Below are positions 13,553 through 26,071 of a stretch of DNA of 64,000 bases, piece by piece. Each line of letters opens with the position of its first letter. The first letter of the stretch is position 1. The notes beneath the pieces were generated by a model. It made no database searches and was not told the DNA's origin. It was given only the letters and a program-made list of their open reading frames with translations. Origin of the DNA: Crotophaga sulcirostris (taxonomy: Eukaryota; Chordata; Aves; Cuculiformes; Crotophagidae); assembly GCA_013397455.1 (NCBI GenBank), contig VYZB01000530.1, positions 220,681 through 284,680 of the forward strand. The letters run 5' to 3'. The translations under genes and the position numbers were made by a program.

Positions 13553-14392
13553 ATCATCACAGTATCACAGTATCACAGTATAACCAGGTTGGAAGGGACC
13601 TCTGAGATCATCAAGTCCAACTTATAAGCCAACACTAACACCATCTCATCACCTAAACCATGGCACTNNNNNNNNNNNNNNNNNNNNNNNNNNNNNNNNN
13701 NNNNNNNNNNNNNNNNNNNNNNNNNNNNNNNNNNNNNNNNNNNNNNNNNNNNNNNNNNNNNNNNNNNNNNNNNNNNNNNNNNNNNNNNNNNNNNNNNNNN
13801 NNNNNNNNNNNNNNNNNNNNNNNNNNNNNNNNNNNNNNNNNNNNNNNNNNNNNNNNNNNNNNNNNNNNNNNNNNNNNNNNNNNNNNNNNNNNNNNNNNNN
13901 NNNNNNNNNNNNNNNNNNNNNNNNNNNNNNNNNNNNNNNNNNNNNNNNNNNNNNNNNNNNNNNNNNNNNNNNNNNNNNNNNNNNNNNNNNNNNNNNNNNN
14001 NNNNNNNNNNNNNNNNNNNNNNNNNNNNNNNNNNNNNNNNNNNNNNNNNNNNNNNNNNNNNNNNNNNNNNNNNNNNNNNNNNNNNNNNNNNNNNNNNNNN
14101 NNNNNNNNNNNNNNNNNNNNNNTGCTCGCCACACTATTCCTAATGCAGGCCAGGATGTCATTGGCCTTCTTGGCCACCTGGGCACACTGCTGGCTCATGT
14201 TGAGCTTCCTGTCAACCAGCACTCCCAGGTCCCTTTCCGCCTGACTACTCTCCAACCACTCCGTCCCTAGTCTATAGCTATGCATGGGATTGTTGTGTCC
14301 AAAATGGAGTACCCGACATTTGGACTTATTGAATCACATCTCATTTCAATTGGCCCATCTCTCCAGTCTGTCCAGGTCCCTCTGTAGGGACC
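13553..14392 (-). mobile_element. CR1 LINE inserted into the histone H3 pseudogene
   Basis: This is a minus-strand, 5'-truncated CR1. The 3' tail (13553-13583) is an octamer repeat of the CACAGTAT type. It is followed by the 3' UTR block with the GACCTCTGAGATCATCAAG signature, and the ORF2 stop context (CCATGGCA in plus orientation) sits just before the assembly gap. Beyond the gap, 14123-14392 encodes the ORF2 segment with [14 protein letters not shown] and CAQVAKKAN, which is typical of CR1 reverse transcriptase near its C-terminus. The same frame is open on both sides of the gap. The 5' junction at 14392/14393 falls precisely after histone codon 85. The subfamily matches the copies at 4.29 kb and 62.04 kb. 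Confidence 0.93.
13668..14122. other. Assembly gap (455 N)
   Basis: A run of 455 unknown bases lies inside the CR1. Any reading frame drawn across it is not evidence of coding. Comparison with the CR1 copies at 19.55 kb and 62.04 kb suggests that about 475 bases of ORF2 should lie here, so the gap size is close to the true one. Confidence 0.99.
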
Positions 14393-14651
14393 TTGCATGT
14401 GCAGGTGGATCTTGAAGCACTGTGGGATCATGCACACTAGGCAACTGAGGAACAGTTTGTTGCTCAGTAGCTCAGTATACCTTTGGCAGGAGCAGTTATC
14501 ATTAATTGGGAAAGATGCAGTGCAGGATATGTAGCAAAGAAGCTACACCATCAGTAGCATGGGGAATTTTCAAGGCAGCTGTGGCAGGCAGGTACCTGCA
14601 GGGACATTTACCTCCAGTAGAATTGTGAACAAACTGCCGAGTTTGATTCAC
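14393..14651 (-). pseudogene. Histone H3 retropseudogene, N-terminal half
   Basis: Read on the minus strand from 14651, the codons align one-to-one with histone H3. The start codon has become GTG. Kept residues include T3, Q5, S10-T11-G12-G13-K14, P16, L20, A24-A25, K27, T32 and G34-V35. Codons 49-51 are now three consecutive stops (TAA, TGA, TAA). K56 is kept, then a one-base insertion shifts the frame, after which T58-E59-L60-L61, K64-L65, L70-V71, I74, Q76, F78-K79, L82 and Q85 are kept. The alignment breaks at 14393, where the CR1 begins, and resumes at about residue 93 beyond it. No intron is present, so this is a processed copy or a copy of an intronless H3 gene. Because the first alignment is colinear for 85 codons with one indel, I regard the identification as secure. 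Confidence 0.9.
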
Positions 14652-17600
14652 GCTTTTTTAAAAATACTAGAGTAAACTTCTTGAGCAGTGTTGGACATGT
14701 TGCCCAACCTGTCACCGTCTTTCTTGCACGCCTTTGCAGCAATGTCCCAGGACACTTGACAGCCAAATCAGAAATGGAGTCCCACACAGAAAGACAGAAG
14801 TGATAGGGCAGGAAAAAGTTGTAATAAAGGTTATTATTGTAAAGAATGAAATACACTGAGGTAGGTATATTCTACAGCTTGTGCAGTTTATGGTGGTGGT
14901 ACGTGTGTGTGGTTAAGATAAACATGTATCTGTCTGGTTATGTACCCCTGAAGTACAAAAAGAATAAGAGAAATACAGAGAGAAAAATAGGAAAAGAAAA
15001 TTTTCTGAAACAAGTAACTTAGAAAGTTGTAGCTACAGATTTTTTAGTTAGAAAATACTGACACACAAAAAATTGGACTTCAAAGAAAGTTTGCTTTGTC
15101 AAGCAATATATGGTTAGTCTGTGGGATGTAGGATACTGGGAGGACCATGAAAGTAACGGCATAATGAGAGGAGAAATTTGAAAACAAAAAAAGACTCATC
15201 TGATATCCAGAATTTGCAGGCACAGCTTGCATCTAGGAAGCTAAGAACGCTTTTTTTTGTATTTGTTCTGTCTTTCCTGCCTCCCATGAAGGTTTCAGTG
15301 CTGGTCAGTGACAGAGTAGTGCTACAGAATTTGTGAAGCAATAGACAGATGCAAGATAATAATTCCTATTTGTGATATCTTATCTGTTCTATCTTTCCTG
15401 TTCTCATTACAAATTTTCTATTATTTCTTTCCATCTTTCCTTGCTTTTGAGTTCTCCACTCCAATTTACTGAGTTCTCTGACTCACCTTAGTCTTAAGCC
15501 TTCAACCACATATTTTCCTTCTCTCCTGTGTTGTTCCTTTCTTCTTTGGGGATTGCTTTCCATCTCTGCGAACCCATTTCTACTTCTCCTCTCTGTTTTC
15601 CACACTGCTTGTCTCCTTGCTGTTTATTTTCCTGGTGGTCCTCCTGATTTGGGGCTCCAAGCACTGAGCAGAATAGGTGAAAGATTATTAATACCTAGTT
15701 CCTTCTCTTCTCTGTCTATATTACTTTACTAACTGCTGGATTAGGAACTGCTGTACCTGGGCAACATACAGAGATGTCCAGGATACTCTGTAAAGAACAT
15801 CAAATACTTTCTTATTAAAGGAAATCATCAAGTCCTTTTCTAAGTCCTACAAATTCCTTGTGTACTTTCACTAAAGCTGTCTCTTTTTATAGATTATATC
15901 TTAGTGTCCCAGCCAGAATAAGATTCTCATATAATTTAAATATATTTTAATAATTTTACATAAAATTACACTTTTACATATAATTTGCTATATCAGGTAT
16001 AATCTTCTGTGCTTTTAGTTCTGTGCCCAAAGGCTTATTAAATTAAAAAGATACCCTTTATGCCATTCATGATTCAGAATACCATTATCACACTCCCTAT
16101 TGGTAGTGGTGCCTTTGTTGTGTGAGAACTAAAATCAGTAATGACACTTGCTTGTCACTAGTACTTGACTGCTGGGATGAAGCTTCCTTAACATAGATCA
16201 TCTGATAGAGAATTCACTTGCACTGCAGATCTCAATAAACAAGGGATTTACAACCTTGCTGGCATGTTGCAAATCTTGTTGTTATGCATATTTCATTTTT
16301 CAAGGTTTATTTTGTTGTTCATTTTTTGTTTGACTAAAGCCTGTATTCCCAGAGAACAATGAGTGCCCTGATGTCCAACTAGCTAGAAAAAGTGGCACCA
16401 AAATCAGGGGGGTCTTTGCCAACCAGCACCTGACCATGAGATGTCAGAGCAAGATGAGACTTCTGGCGTTTGATTTTCTTCTCTGCCCCTTTTCCCTCAG
16501 AAGGCAGCTGACCATGTATAGAAGTATACTAAGAATTAAGGGGCGTAAATGACAGCAGCCAGTGACTTTTGGTCCAGCTCTGTGGCAACAAAGCTGCAAG
16601 GTGTTTAGTTCAATACAAACAATCAATTAAATAACTAAGATATCACAGATGGCTAGATCAATTAAAGGCAATCAACTAAATAGCTAAGAGATCACAGATG
16701 GGAGGATAAATTAATAGTGCAAATAAATCAAATATTCAGGATTCTCAGGAAGAATATAACCTGAAAAGATAATAATGGGGTGAGTGTCAGGGGGTGTAGT
16801 GTTTAGAGTGATGGCCATGGGAAGAGAGATTTGTGAGAGTGCATAATGCTCTCTGCTCTATTCCACAGAGTTAATTACTTCGACGGTTTTGCCATGCTGT
16901 CAGTCACCTCTCCTGCCAGTCTCAGATGTGTTGCTCTTGATTTTTGCCCTTGGTGAGGATTTAACTTTGAAAACCTATAAATTCAAGAACTTGAATTTCC
17001 GTTTGCAAAGGCCATGTGAGTTTATAATGAATGGTAGATTGAATATTTGGCAAAAATAAGTTTATCTTGTTATAAGTTTCCTCTCAAGTGAACCTAATCA
17101 ATCAAGTGGAATTGTCTACTTACATTGTAAATCTACAGACCGGCTTTGTTTGTGTATAGGTGTGTATTTATGTACAGATAACTCTGAAATACATGACCTT
17201 TGTCTGGCTTTTATGAAAGAGATGGTGCCCTTCTGTAGTCACTCTTCCACATGTTTCAGCTCATAATTCATCATACTGGTACAGAGGTCATAGTTCTGCA
17301 CAAACAACTGTAAAAAGAAAAGTATTGCTTGGTTTTTATTTTTGAAGAACTTGTATTCTTTCACAATTCTTTTGTTCCCTTCCTCAAATAAGAACCTAAC
17401 AGTAACACTCCAAAAGTAGTGTTTACAGTACCCTCAGTTTCTGATTCCAATTTCATCTTTCCTGTTTTTCTTTAAAATATGTGTGGCATTGTAACTTTGC
17501 ATGGTAATGTTTAGTGTTGGGCAAATATACTTGTACTTTTATAAACAGATAAACACAATAACAGTAAGATCTATTTGTCTCCAACTGGGTTGTATCATCC

Positions 17601-19551
17601 TACTGATGTGAGATGAGATTATATGAAAGTCCCTATACAGTGATTTTTGTACTATAATGTTAAGAAATGGCAGGAAAGAGCAGATTTTAAATGACTAGTG
17701 ATGCTATGTCAGGAAATTCGAACCATCTGATGCCTGTAAATATGTACAGTGAGAAGTGAAAAATAGAAAAGCATGACCACTGGTGCTAAACTAAATGGGA
17801 AACTTTTTGCAAGCGAGAATGAGGAAGTTTAGGGTATTATGTGGACTACTTGATATGGAAGAGAGGTGGAGAGCTGGATCTTTCAGCACTGATTCTAAGT
17901 AATCCTACTATGAAAAACATCACATGTTCAAACTATCTTCATGGGACATTGATTCACGCAGTCTTCTCTGAGAAATTCAGAGCTTATAATGGTGATGTTC
18001 AGAATTGTATAAAGAAGTAGAACGGAAGTAGATTAACTACGTTCAGCCCTGTGGCCCTAGTCTTTGAGAAAGGGATATTTTTTTCCCCATTCAGGTGGAT
18101 AGGAGCTTTCCATACGTATTATACTGGAGGATTCAGATATTATTTCAATAAAAGAGTGCTAACATATTGCCCTGCTGAATGTAAAATCTCAGAAATTATA
18201 CAGTTTGTGCTTGCTTTCTCATTTTCTTTTACATTCACTGAAGAAATACTTCCATGAAGCAGCTCTGTACTTTTCTTCTAACTACCTATATCTACTATAA
18301 GAAATCTTTTCTGGGTACTGTTAAAGATAATGGCTAAGATACAAAGATAAACCTCCTCCTGCAGTCCTGCTCTGTACTTGTCCAATCTGACTTTTTGCCA
18401 TTTATTTAACAGTAGTTATATAGCCTTGACATTTTCAAAGCTCTATACAAGAACAAACTAATTAATCTTTAGTTTGCCTTTGAGGTAGGTGAGTCAGTAT
18501 TCTCCTTTCACAGATATTGCAGTCAGAGCAGAGAAGTGAATAGTCTGAAGTTCTACAGAAAATTGGTGTCAAACCCAGCAGTTTAGCTTGGGCCCTCTTG
18601 GAAAAGAAGGTGCTTAACCCTGGAATGTTTCCACTTTCCCATGACAACTCTCTGCGTTGTTAAAAGAAGGAGATGCACTTACTTACTTTGCCAGTGTCCA
18701 GTCTGTTGCCATAAAGATTGTGCTGAAGACAATACCGACAGAATCATTAAATACACCAATGAGTAGAGACACGGTGCCTGCACTGCTCTCAAGCTCCCTA
18801 GGAGTAGTATCTCCAAAGTCTAAGATAAGAAATGCATTCAGCAGTTCTAAGATAATCTGCCTTGCTAGTCTGTACTCAAGGTGAAAACACTGCCCTTCCT
18901 AGTTCTTTTGTTAATTATAATTTTTAGTAAGATTAAAATGTTTAGTATATAAATAATCTTGATACTTTTAAGGTAAATGAACTCTAATTTTCAATGTTCA
19001 GTGATTCTCTTTGTTTGCTCTTTCAAGATGATTAGTGAAGCGCTAAATAGCTAGATGTGAAGTTACAGCCCAGTTACTAAGAATCTGTTCATTCTTTTGT
19101 TAGTATTATTTTGCATTGACTTTTTTTTAGTCTGAAAACTCTTCTATTTAGAAATTCTTGTTGTGCACTTTCAATCCTCTGTTGTCTAATTCTAAAATTA
19201 GGAAGTCCAACTTCTGTTTTGACTGACAGTCTGAAATGGGTCACTGCACTGTAGAACAGAACCCAGTCAGGGCTTCTAATGATCTCTGTAGCCAAATGTA
19301 AACCGCTTTTTTGTTCACAAGGTCTTTTTAAAATAGGTTCACTAACAGTGACAACCATTTCTTTCTTTTAAAATGAGTTATACTCATTATTGCCTCCAGA
19401 GCATGAGTCCAGACAGGAAAGGTTAATATCTCTGCTGCTCATAGGTTTGAAGATTACTGCAACTCAGTGGTGTTTGGCTCTCCTGTAGCCATAGCAGTTT
19501 TGTTTGCTGCATCTGTATCCCATTGCCTCTTTCTCATTCAAGTCCGTTTGT
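14652..19551. other. Unique AT-rich non-coding sequence
   Basis: Apart from the 49-bp tandem duplication at 16620-16717, I recognise nothing here. Frames of 60-89 codons (for example 15114-15341 and 19089-19358, minus) look like chance. A pyrimidine-rich tract covers roughly 15400-15650. Confidence 0.65.
16620..16717. repeat. Tandem duplication, 2 x 49 bp
   Basis: Two adjacent units (16620-16668 and 16669-16717) share the frame CAATCAA-TAAATA-CTAAGA-ATCACAGATGG and similar ends; roughly four fifths of positions agree. The divergence indicates an old local duplication rather than a fresh slippage product. No third copy is clear downstream. Confidence 0.8.
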
Positions 19552-21190
19552 ATAGAATCATAGAATCATAGAATGGTTTGGGTTGGAAGAGACCTTAAAT
19601 ATCATCAAGCTCCTACCCTCTTGCCATGGGCAGGGACACCTCCCACCAGACCAGGCTGCTCAAGGACACATCAGATCTAACCTTGAACGCTTCCAGGGAT
19701 GAGCATCCACAGGAATGGGCATCCTGGGGAACCTGTGCCAGTGTCTCACCACCCTCATCATGAAGAATTTCTTCCTAATGTCTAGTCTAAATCTTCCCTC
19801 TTCCAATTTAAAACTATTCCCCCTTCTTGTGTCACTGCATTCGCTTGTAAAATGTTCCTCCCCAGCTTTCTTGCAGGCCCCCTTCAGGTACTGGAAGGTC
19901 ACTATAAATTCTCCCCAGAATCTTCTCTTCTTCAGGCTGAACAACCCCAACTCTCCGCCTGTCCTCATAGCAGAAGTGCTCCAGCCCTCTGATCATCTTC
20001 GTAGCCCTCTTCTGGACCCATTCCAACCATTCCATATCCCTCTTTTGTTGGGGATTCCAGAACTGGACACAGTACTGCAGGTGGGGTCTCACAAGAGCGG
20101 AGCAGAGGAGGAGAATCACCTCCCTCACTCTGCTGGCCACGCTTCTTTTAGTGCAATCCAGGACACGATTGGCCTTCTGGGCTGTGAGCGCACATTGCTG
20201 ATTCATGTTGCGCTTCTCATCCATCAGCACCCCCAAGTCCTTCTCCACAAGGATGCTCTCAGTCACGTCATCCCCCATCCTATACTGAAACCACGGATTG
20301 CCCCGACCCAGGTGTAGGACCTCGCATTTGGCTTTTTTGAACCTCATGAGGTTCACAGAAGACTTCTCCACCTTGTCCAGGTCCCTCTAGGTGACATTCT
20401 GTCCTTCTGGTACAACAACTGCACCACTCAGCTTGGTGTCACCTGCAAACTTGCTGAGGGTGTACTTAATCCCCCTGTCTATATCATCGATGAAAATATT
20501 AAACAGCAGTGGTCCTAGTCCTGACCCCTGAGGGACACCACTTGTCATGGATGTCCATCTGGACATCAAGCAATTGACCACTACTCTGTGAATGTGACCA
20601 TCCAACCAATTCTTATCCACCGAACAGTCCACCCATTAGATCCATCATAGAAAGCCACTAGGTTGGTCAGGTAGGAATTGCCCTTGGAGAATCCATGCTG
20701 GCTGTCTTGAGTCACCTCCTTATCCTCCATGTGCTTTAGCATAGATTCTAGGAGGATGTGTCCCGTGATATTCCCAGGCACAGAGGTGAGGCTGACAGGT
20801 TGATAGTTCCCAGGATCCTCCTTTGTACTCTTTTTAAAAATGGGCACAACGTTGCCCTTCCAGTCACCAGGGACTTCCCCTGACTGCCATGACTTTTCAA
20901 GTATCATGGAGAGTGTCTTGGCAACCACATCAAGCCAATTGTCTTAGGACTCTGGGATGCATCTTATCAAGTCCCATAGACTTACATATGTTTAGCTTCC
21001 TCAAGTGGTCACGAATCTGATCTTCCCCTACAGTGAGAGGGGCTTTACTCCCCTGGTCCCCATCTTATTGTCCATTGACTCTGGAGGGGTGAGGAGAGTG
21101 ATTGCCAGTGAAGACTGAGGCAAAAAAAGTTGTTGAGTACCTCAACCTTTTCTTTGTCTTTCATTTGGGCAGAATCCTTCACAAAAACAG
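19552..21190 (-). mobile_element. CR1 LINE, longest copy in the window (about 1.64 kb, ORF2 reverse transcriptase remnant)
   Basis: The 3' end (19552-19576) carries AGAATCAT octamers, which is the ATTCTATG repeat on the minus strand, followed by the GGTTTGGGTTGGAAGAGACC signature of a common avian CR1 3' UTR. Going up the minus strand, ORF2 pieces appear in order. First is the C-terminal domain with the ERDLG-like EKDLGVLMDEK and the WNPQQKRD region (19832-20371). Next is the reverse-transcriptase core with [15 protein letters not shown] and the catalytic box, here FAGD instead of FADD (20387-20632). Last is an upstream RT segment with the [16 protein letters not shown] and QHGF motifs (20581-20928). 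Frameshifts and stops separate these frames, so it is non-functional. The 5' end is truncated near 21190, within the part of ORF2 before the RT core. The 3' UTR version matches the copies at 26447 and 57257, not those at 4.29, 13.55 and 62.04 kb. Confidence 0.95.
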
Positions 21191-24100
21191 TCTGGGGCAG
21201 ACTACAGAGTTGTGTCCTTTTGCTCTTCACACAGATGTTCGTGGTCTAATGCAATTCTTTTAACAGACAGGAGATTAACAACATATCCAGCCATGAAAAG
21301 AAACAGTTGTGAAAAGCAAAAGTATAGTATCAGATCTGAGGTGAACCTCCACAATGACACTGCTATCCAAAGATATCATATATTGAACTGTTGCTTACTG
21401 TGTTATAAAAGGAGGAATAGATATATATATTCCTTCTGGTATATCCCAAAGATGAAAAATACTTTTTGTTCATCTCTTTGTTTTTATTTCATTTGTGAAC
21501 ATTTCGGTTTTGAGTCCATAAAACTGAGGTTTCCTCAGCCTCTTGATAGCTGTGATTACACAAAAGAGCCTGTTTAATAGGATGTTGCTTGAACCATTTT
21601 CTTGAACATTCCTTCTGGTGAAGTTTTAAGTAATTTCAAATTTAAAAAAATGGAAAAATTTACAAGTGAATATATAAGTCTGGGAGCTCTCCTATTGCCA
21701 TTGGGGGAAACTGAAGAATGATGATAAGGTGGATTTGATCCAGAATTCTTCAGAGTGTTTATACAGAATGCAAGGCTTCTTTCAATAGAATATAATTTTT
21801 TTGTTGTTAAATAACTACTTTTCTTTTTTTGCATTTGAATTCCTCTTAGATCTTCATGCCTTCTGTGCTGCTGAGTTTATGGATCTAAACTGGGTATATG
21901 TTTGACTTTTTTACAAAATCTGGTATATTGATAGTGCCCTTTATTTTGATAGAGTTATATAAATACAGCAGTTATACATATTGCTATATTGGAAAAAGAC
22001 ATGGGTCAGAAAGTGACAATGGCAGACACAGTTTCTTTGCTTTAACTGTATTTTTAGGACTAAATATTTGTGTACTGAGAAGTTATAGACTGAACTGGAT
22101 TGCATATAGTTACAGAAAATTACTTCCTTTTTTCTTAAATTTTCATTTCCTGCCTGTGGACAATGGTCCATATGCCTATGTCCTGGCCAAGGACCAATCA
22201 CTTCAAGAACTCTAAATATCTACTGTGACAACTGTACTGTATCTCCCCTTCCTTGTACTTTGTGATGCTCAACACTGTGCTTTTACAACATGGACAAACG
22301 AGACTGGCAAGCCCAGTAAATTGACACTCACGTATTCCAGTATTGTCTTAGACTTGTAATTTTTAATTTATGCAAAACATTTCATTTCTTACAGTTAACC
22401 TGCAGAGTTCTTATGTAAATTTGGACCAGCTCCAAGTCTTGGTAAAGCCATGCCATGTTACTATGTTGTAGAAGGGTTTTAAGAAGATTCTGGATCCGCA
22501 GTGAAGGTACTTCTCCTCTTCATAATGGCATCTAGCGCTGAGACTGCTATGTGAATACAATTGTTTAGAATTTAAATTCCCAGGTGTATAAGTTATTTTT
22601 GGCATATAATCAGAACTTCTGAAGTCTGTGTGGGACTTCTGACTCCCCCTCCACATACATAATTAGCCATTCATCATGCCCTGTTTCGAGGCAGGCATTA
22701 TTTCAAGTACAGACATGCAGACATGAGAAGAAACCAAGGGTGCAGCTCTAAGTCTTTAAACAAAAGATACAAGTCTAATTCTGCCACTGCCAGATATCCT
22801 ATAGTTCTCTTAGTGTCTACACACACAGTCTATTTCTAGATTCTGTCAAATGACTCTTTTACAGTTTTTTTACATTCAGCCTTAAACTGTAAGAAGCTTC
22901 AAAATTCCTCCTTCAAATACTGTTTTCTCTTGTGAAGGGAAATAGCAATACATTGTTCTCCTTTCCAGTACTTTTTCTGGAGGCTGTGAGAAAAAGAATA
23001 CAAGAGCATAAAAGAGACTATACTAGGACAGAAAAAAGGCACAACTACCCCAGTTTTCTGTCTCCTGTGGTGAATGCAAGCAGATGCACAGGAAAGACTA
23101 TAAGAACAGGGCAAACAAATGTAATATTTTTTTCTATGTATTCTTCTAATCTCCAGCCATTCACAGGTTGGGAACTTCCTCAGTGTGGAATGGCTTTTCC
23201 TTACTTTTACTGTCTCAAACTAGTCACCTCAAAGAAAGTCAAAAGGAACCTGAAACAAAAGGAACGTCGGTCGAGTAAAGACTAAGCATTCATCTTGGAC
23301 TCTTAAATAATTTATCATTCAAGTTTTATCCAAATTCTAGTGGCTCTTCTTGTATCTGCTCCTTTCACTTCCTGAGTCCTCATATTGATCATAAAATTCA
23401 CTGAGTTTATGGTAGAAGAGGACCTAAAAACCTGTTACCCTATGCAACAGCAGAAAATCTCATAAACCCTGAATGTTTCCCTTCTATTCTTTCACTAAAT
23501 GTCTTAATGATTGCTTGATCACTTTGGAAACAATCTTAAGCACATAATCCTACCACTTTTCTACTAAGAAGAGGAAAACAATATTAGGGGAAATAAAATC
23601 ACAGCAATACCTAACGACATATATTAATGTTCAGAATCATATAGCCATAGTGGGATATAACAAGGAAAACAGTGAAATACTTCAAATTCTATTAATCTAT
23701 GGCAGGTTCTTAGAGAGACTTATAAATAATGTGTGAAAAGAATGAAGATTTAAGGAAAGAATAATCCTAAACATCACTAGATAAGGAGCTTAAGAGCAAG
23801 GAAATGGACGAAAAAGGAGACTGCACAGCAATTTTTTTAAAACCACAAGGCAACCTAGGTAAAGAAAAACTGGAGTAGTGAGCCAGAAATGGATAATGTA
23901 AAGTATAACAGAGGGGGTTGAAAGGAAATGAAGGCAAAAAATTAGACCCATGGAATAAATAAAGGAAAAAATAAGTTGCCAATTGACTAAACAGGACAAA
24001 CAACCAAAATTATTATCCCAATAGTAAAGAGCTGCACAGAAAGCCGTTCAAGCAGGGCATGAAGCTGAACTCAAGGAAGCAGGACTGGATATAGTTGGAC

Positions 24101-26071
24101 TGCAACAGAAGGAAGATAATAGGATCAGAGAAAAAAATGATTAAAATGCAGGGGTTAATGGAATTATATGTAAGATGCTGAAGCAGTCTATACCTGGCCT
24201 TACATAGAAATTCGGTATCAGGAGCTAAAGCGTTATGTTACAGAAGCTGAAGTCTTGCAGGTGACAAGCATCCAAATTAATAAAGTAAGTTACTAGTTAA
24301 AAAACACTTGTGCAATAAGCAGCCAGAGACCTTTCCTGTAAATCCAAACAAACTCTGAACGGATAAAAAGATAAATACATTTGCTTATGATTCTCACTTT
24401 TTTATCAAGAAGAGTTTTGATTAAAATGGCTTTTCCCATACAGTAAAAAGAACACTAAGCTTAAATACTAATTCCCATTTTTCTTTTTCATTTAAAGGTA
24501 TCAAAATTGCATAATCGAACAATGGATTCAGATGCATAACAAATTGCATATAATATGTATTTTAACATAAAATTGGAAATGTTCTGCAGATTCACATGAA
24601 AGCTGTCATGTGTAAATCTGATTCTTAACAATTCAGTCCTAAATACTTGCTTTCATCTTCTAATATAATTTAACTAGCCACTTAGTGTTTAATATATTTT
24701 CATAATAGCATTAAGACAATATTTTAAGAAATTGTACAAAGGCAAAGTTGACACTAGAAAACTTACCTTCACTTCAGTGAGAATCCTGAATAATTAGCAA
24801 CAAGAATAGTGGGAAAAAAAAATATAATAACCTGAAATCAGAATAGTAGTTGCTGCTCCAAAGATCAGCATAAATCACGTATATGTAGTTTATTACACAT
24901 TGATCACTGAATGAAAAACTAATACCTAACAAAATACTGATTTGTTTTGACATGGGCAGTCACAGAAGGGAATTCATAAAAAGAGAGTAATGAGAGGACT
25001 AAAGAAACGTTCTTAAGAAGGCACCTGAGTAAAATTGTTCAAAGACTGAACAGTTTGTTTGTATTTCAGTGACATGGTATGTTCTTGTATCATTAATAAT
25101 GAAAACACTTATTTCATACTGCACTAATGTGCATTGTTATTTCTGTCATGAAAAGAAGTATAAGTGATAGCACTTTTCCCTGATGAAAACAGGCATATAA
25201 CACTTACATTTCTGGCTAGGTTCTAGGTCCTGATATTTAGTCACCTCACACTGATCAAAACAGTAAGAGTGGATGAACATGGCATCATTTGGAAAGAAAT
25301 ATTTTCATTTCTTTAAAAAACCTACATATTATCAATCTTATTCTCATTCCATAATGTGAGCATAATTATTACCTGAAGTATTTTACCACAAGAATTACCA
25401 CTAGAATTTTGCTGAAGTATTTTGAAAGCAACACTATCCTTGAATGACACCTTGGTGTTCCTTTGTTTGAAACCTACTAAAGCAGTGCTGAGCATAAGTT
25501 ACACATTTACTGTGACACTATTCTCATATAATATATGTTTCATAGAAGCTGCATTATAATTGAGCACGAAATAGTACTTCATTAAGATTAGGAGGAGGAG
25601 AACTTTAACTTAAGTTCTGGGAAAATGGAAGTATTTCTGAGATCTGGCAAAGAGAAAACAGAAAATATTTGAGAAAGGGCAAGTGTGGAAAGCAAAACAA
25701 AACTTGAATTTGTTTAAACTGCATGCCTTTCTCTGCTCCCTGAGCTTGATGTAGTGGGAATATTTGCTTCAATGACCCTGAAAGTTCTGTCAATAGAAGT
25801 TTAACTCTCTGTAGGACTGCACAGACTGGACATATCACATGGTGGAAAATCTAGATCCCTTAGGTTAAAGCACTACGGACACAACAATCTATTTTCATTT
25901 TAAAAGCATTATAGAAGCACAAAAAGTAGCTTTTTCAGCAATTAATGTGAAAGCAATGAGGCAGTCTTACACCTAGATGGTGTCTGACAAGCTGATGGTA
26001 ATTCAGAAAGAAGAGTAGAAAAGGTTGAAAACAAAAGCAAGATGTGTATAGCAAGAAAAAAATGAATTACA
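21191..26071. other. Unique AT-rich non-coding sequence
   Basis: I see no mobile element with confidence. A stretch near 23390-23520 vaguely resembles a very old CR1 3' end but is too decayed to call. A possible minus-strand 19-nt exon (24767-24785) is described among the findings. A 105-codon plus frame at 21898-22215 and a 117-codon plus frame at 22932-23285 have no recognisable domain. Confidence 0.6.

Noticed and set aside
13649..14285. Open frames of about 180-210 codons on both strands near 13.65-14.28 kb
   Set aside because: They run through 455 N, which cannot contain visible stops. Only the frame at 13653-14285 (minus) reflects something real, a CR1 ORF2 remnant.
19715..20317. 200-codon plus-strand open frame
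   Set aside because: It is the antisense of the CR1 ORF2 remnant on the minus strand; CR1 antisense frames are commonly open and no known domain is present.
23390..23520. Very old CR1 3' end
   Set aside because: Only weak resemblance (AGAAGAGGACCTAAAAA-like); no octamer tail or ORF2 motif could be confirmed.
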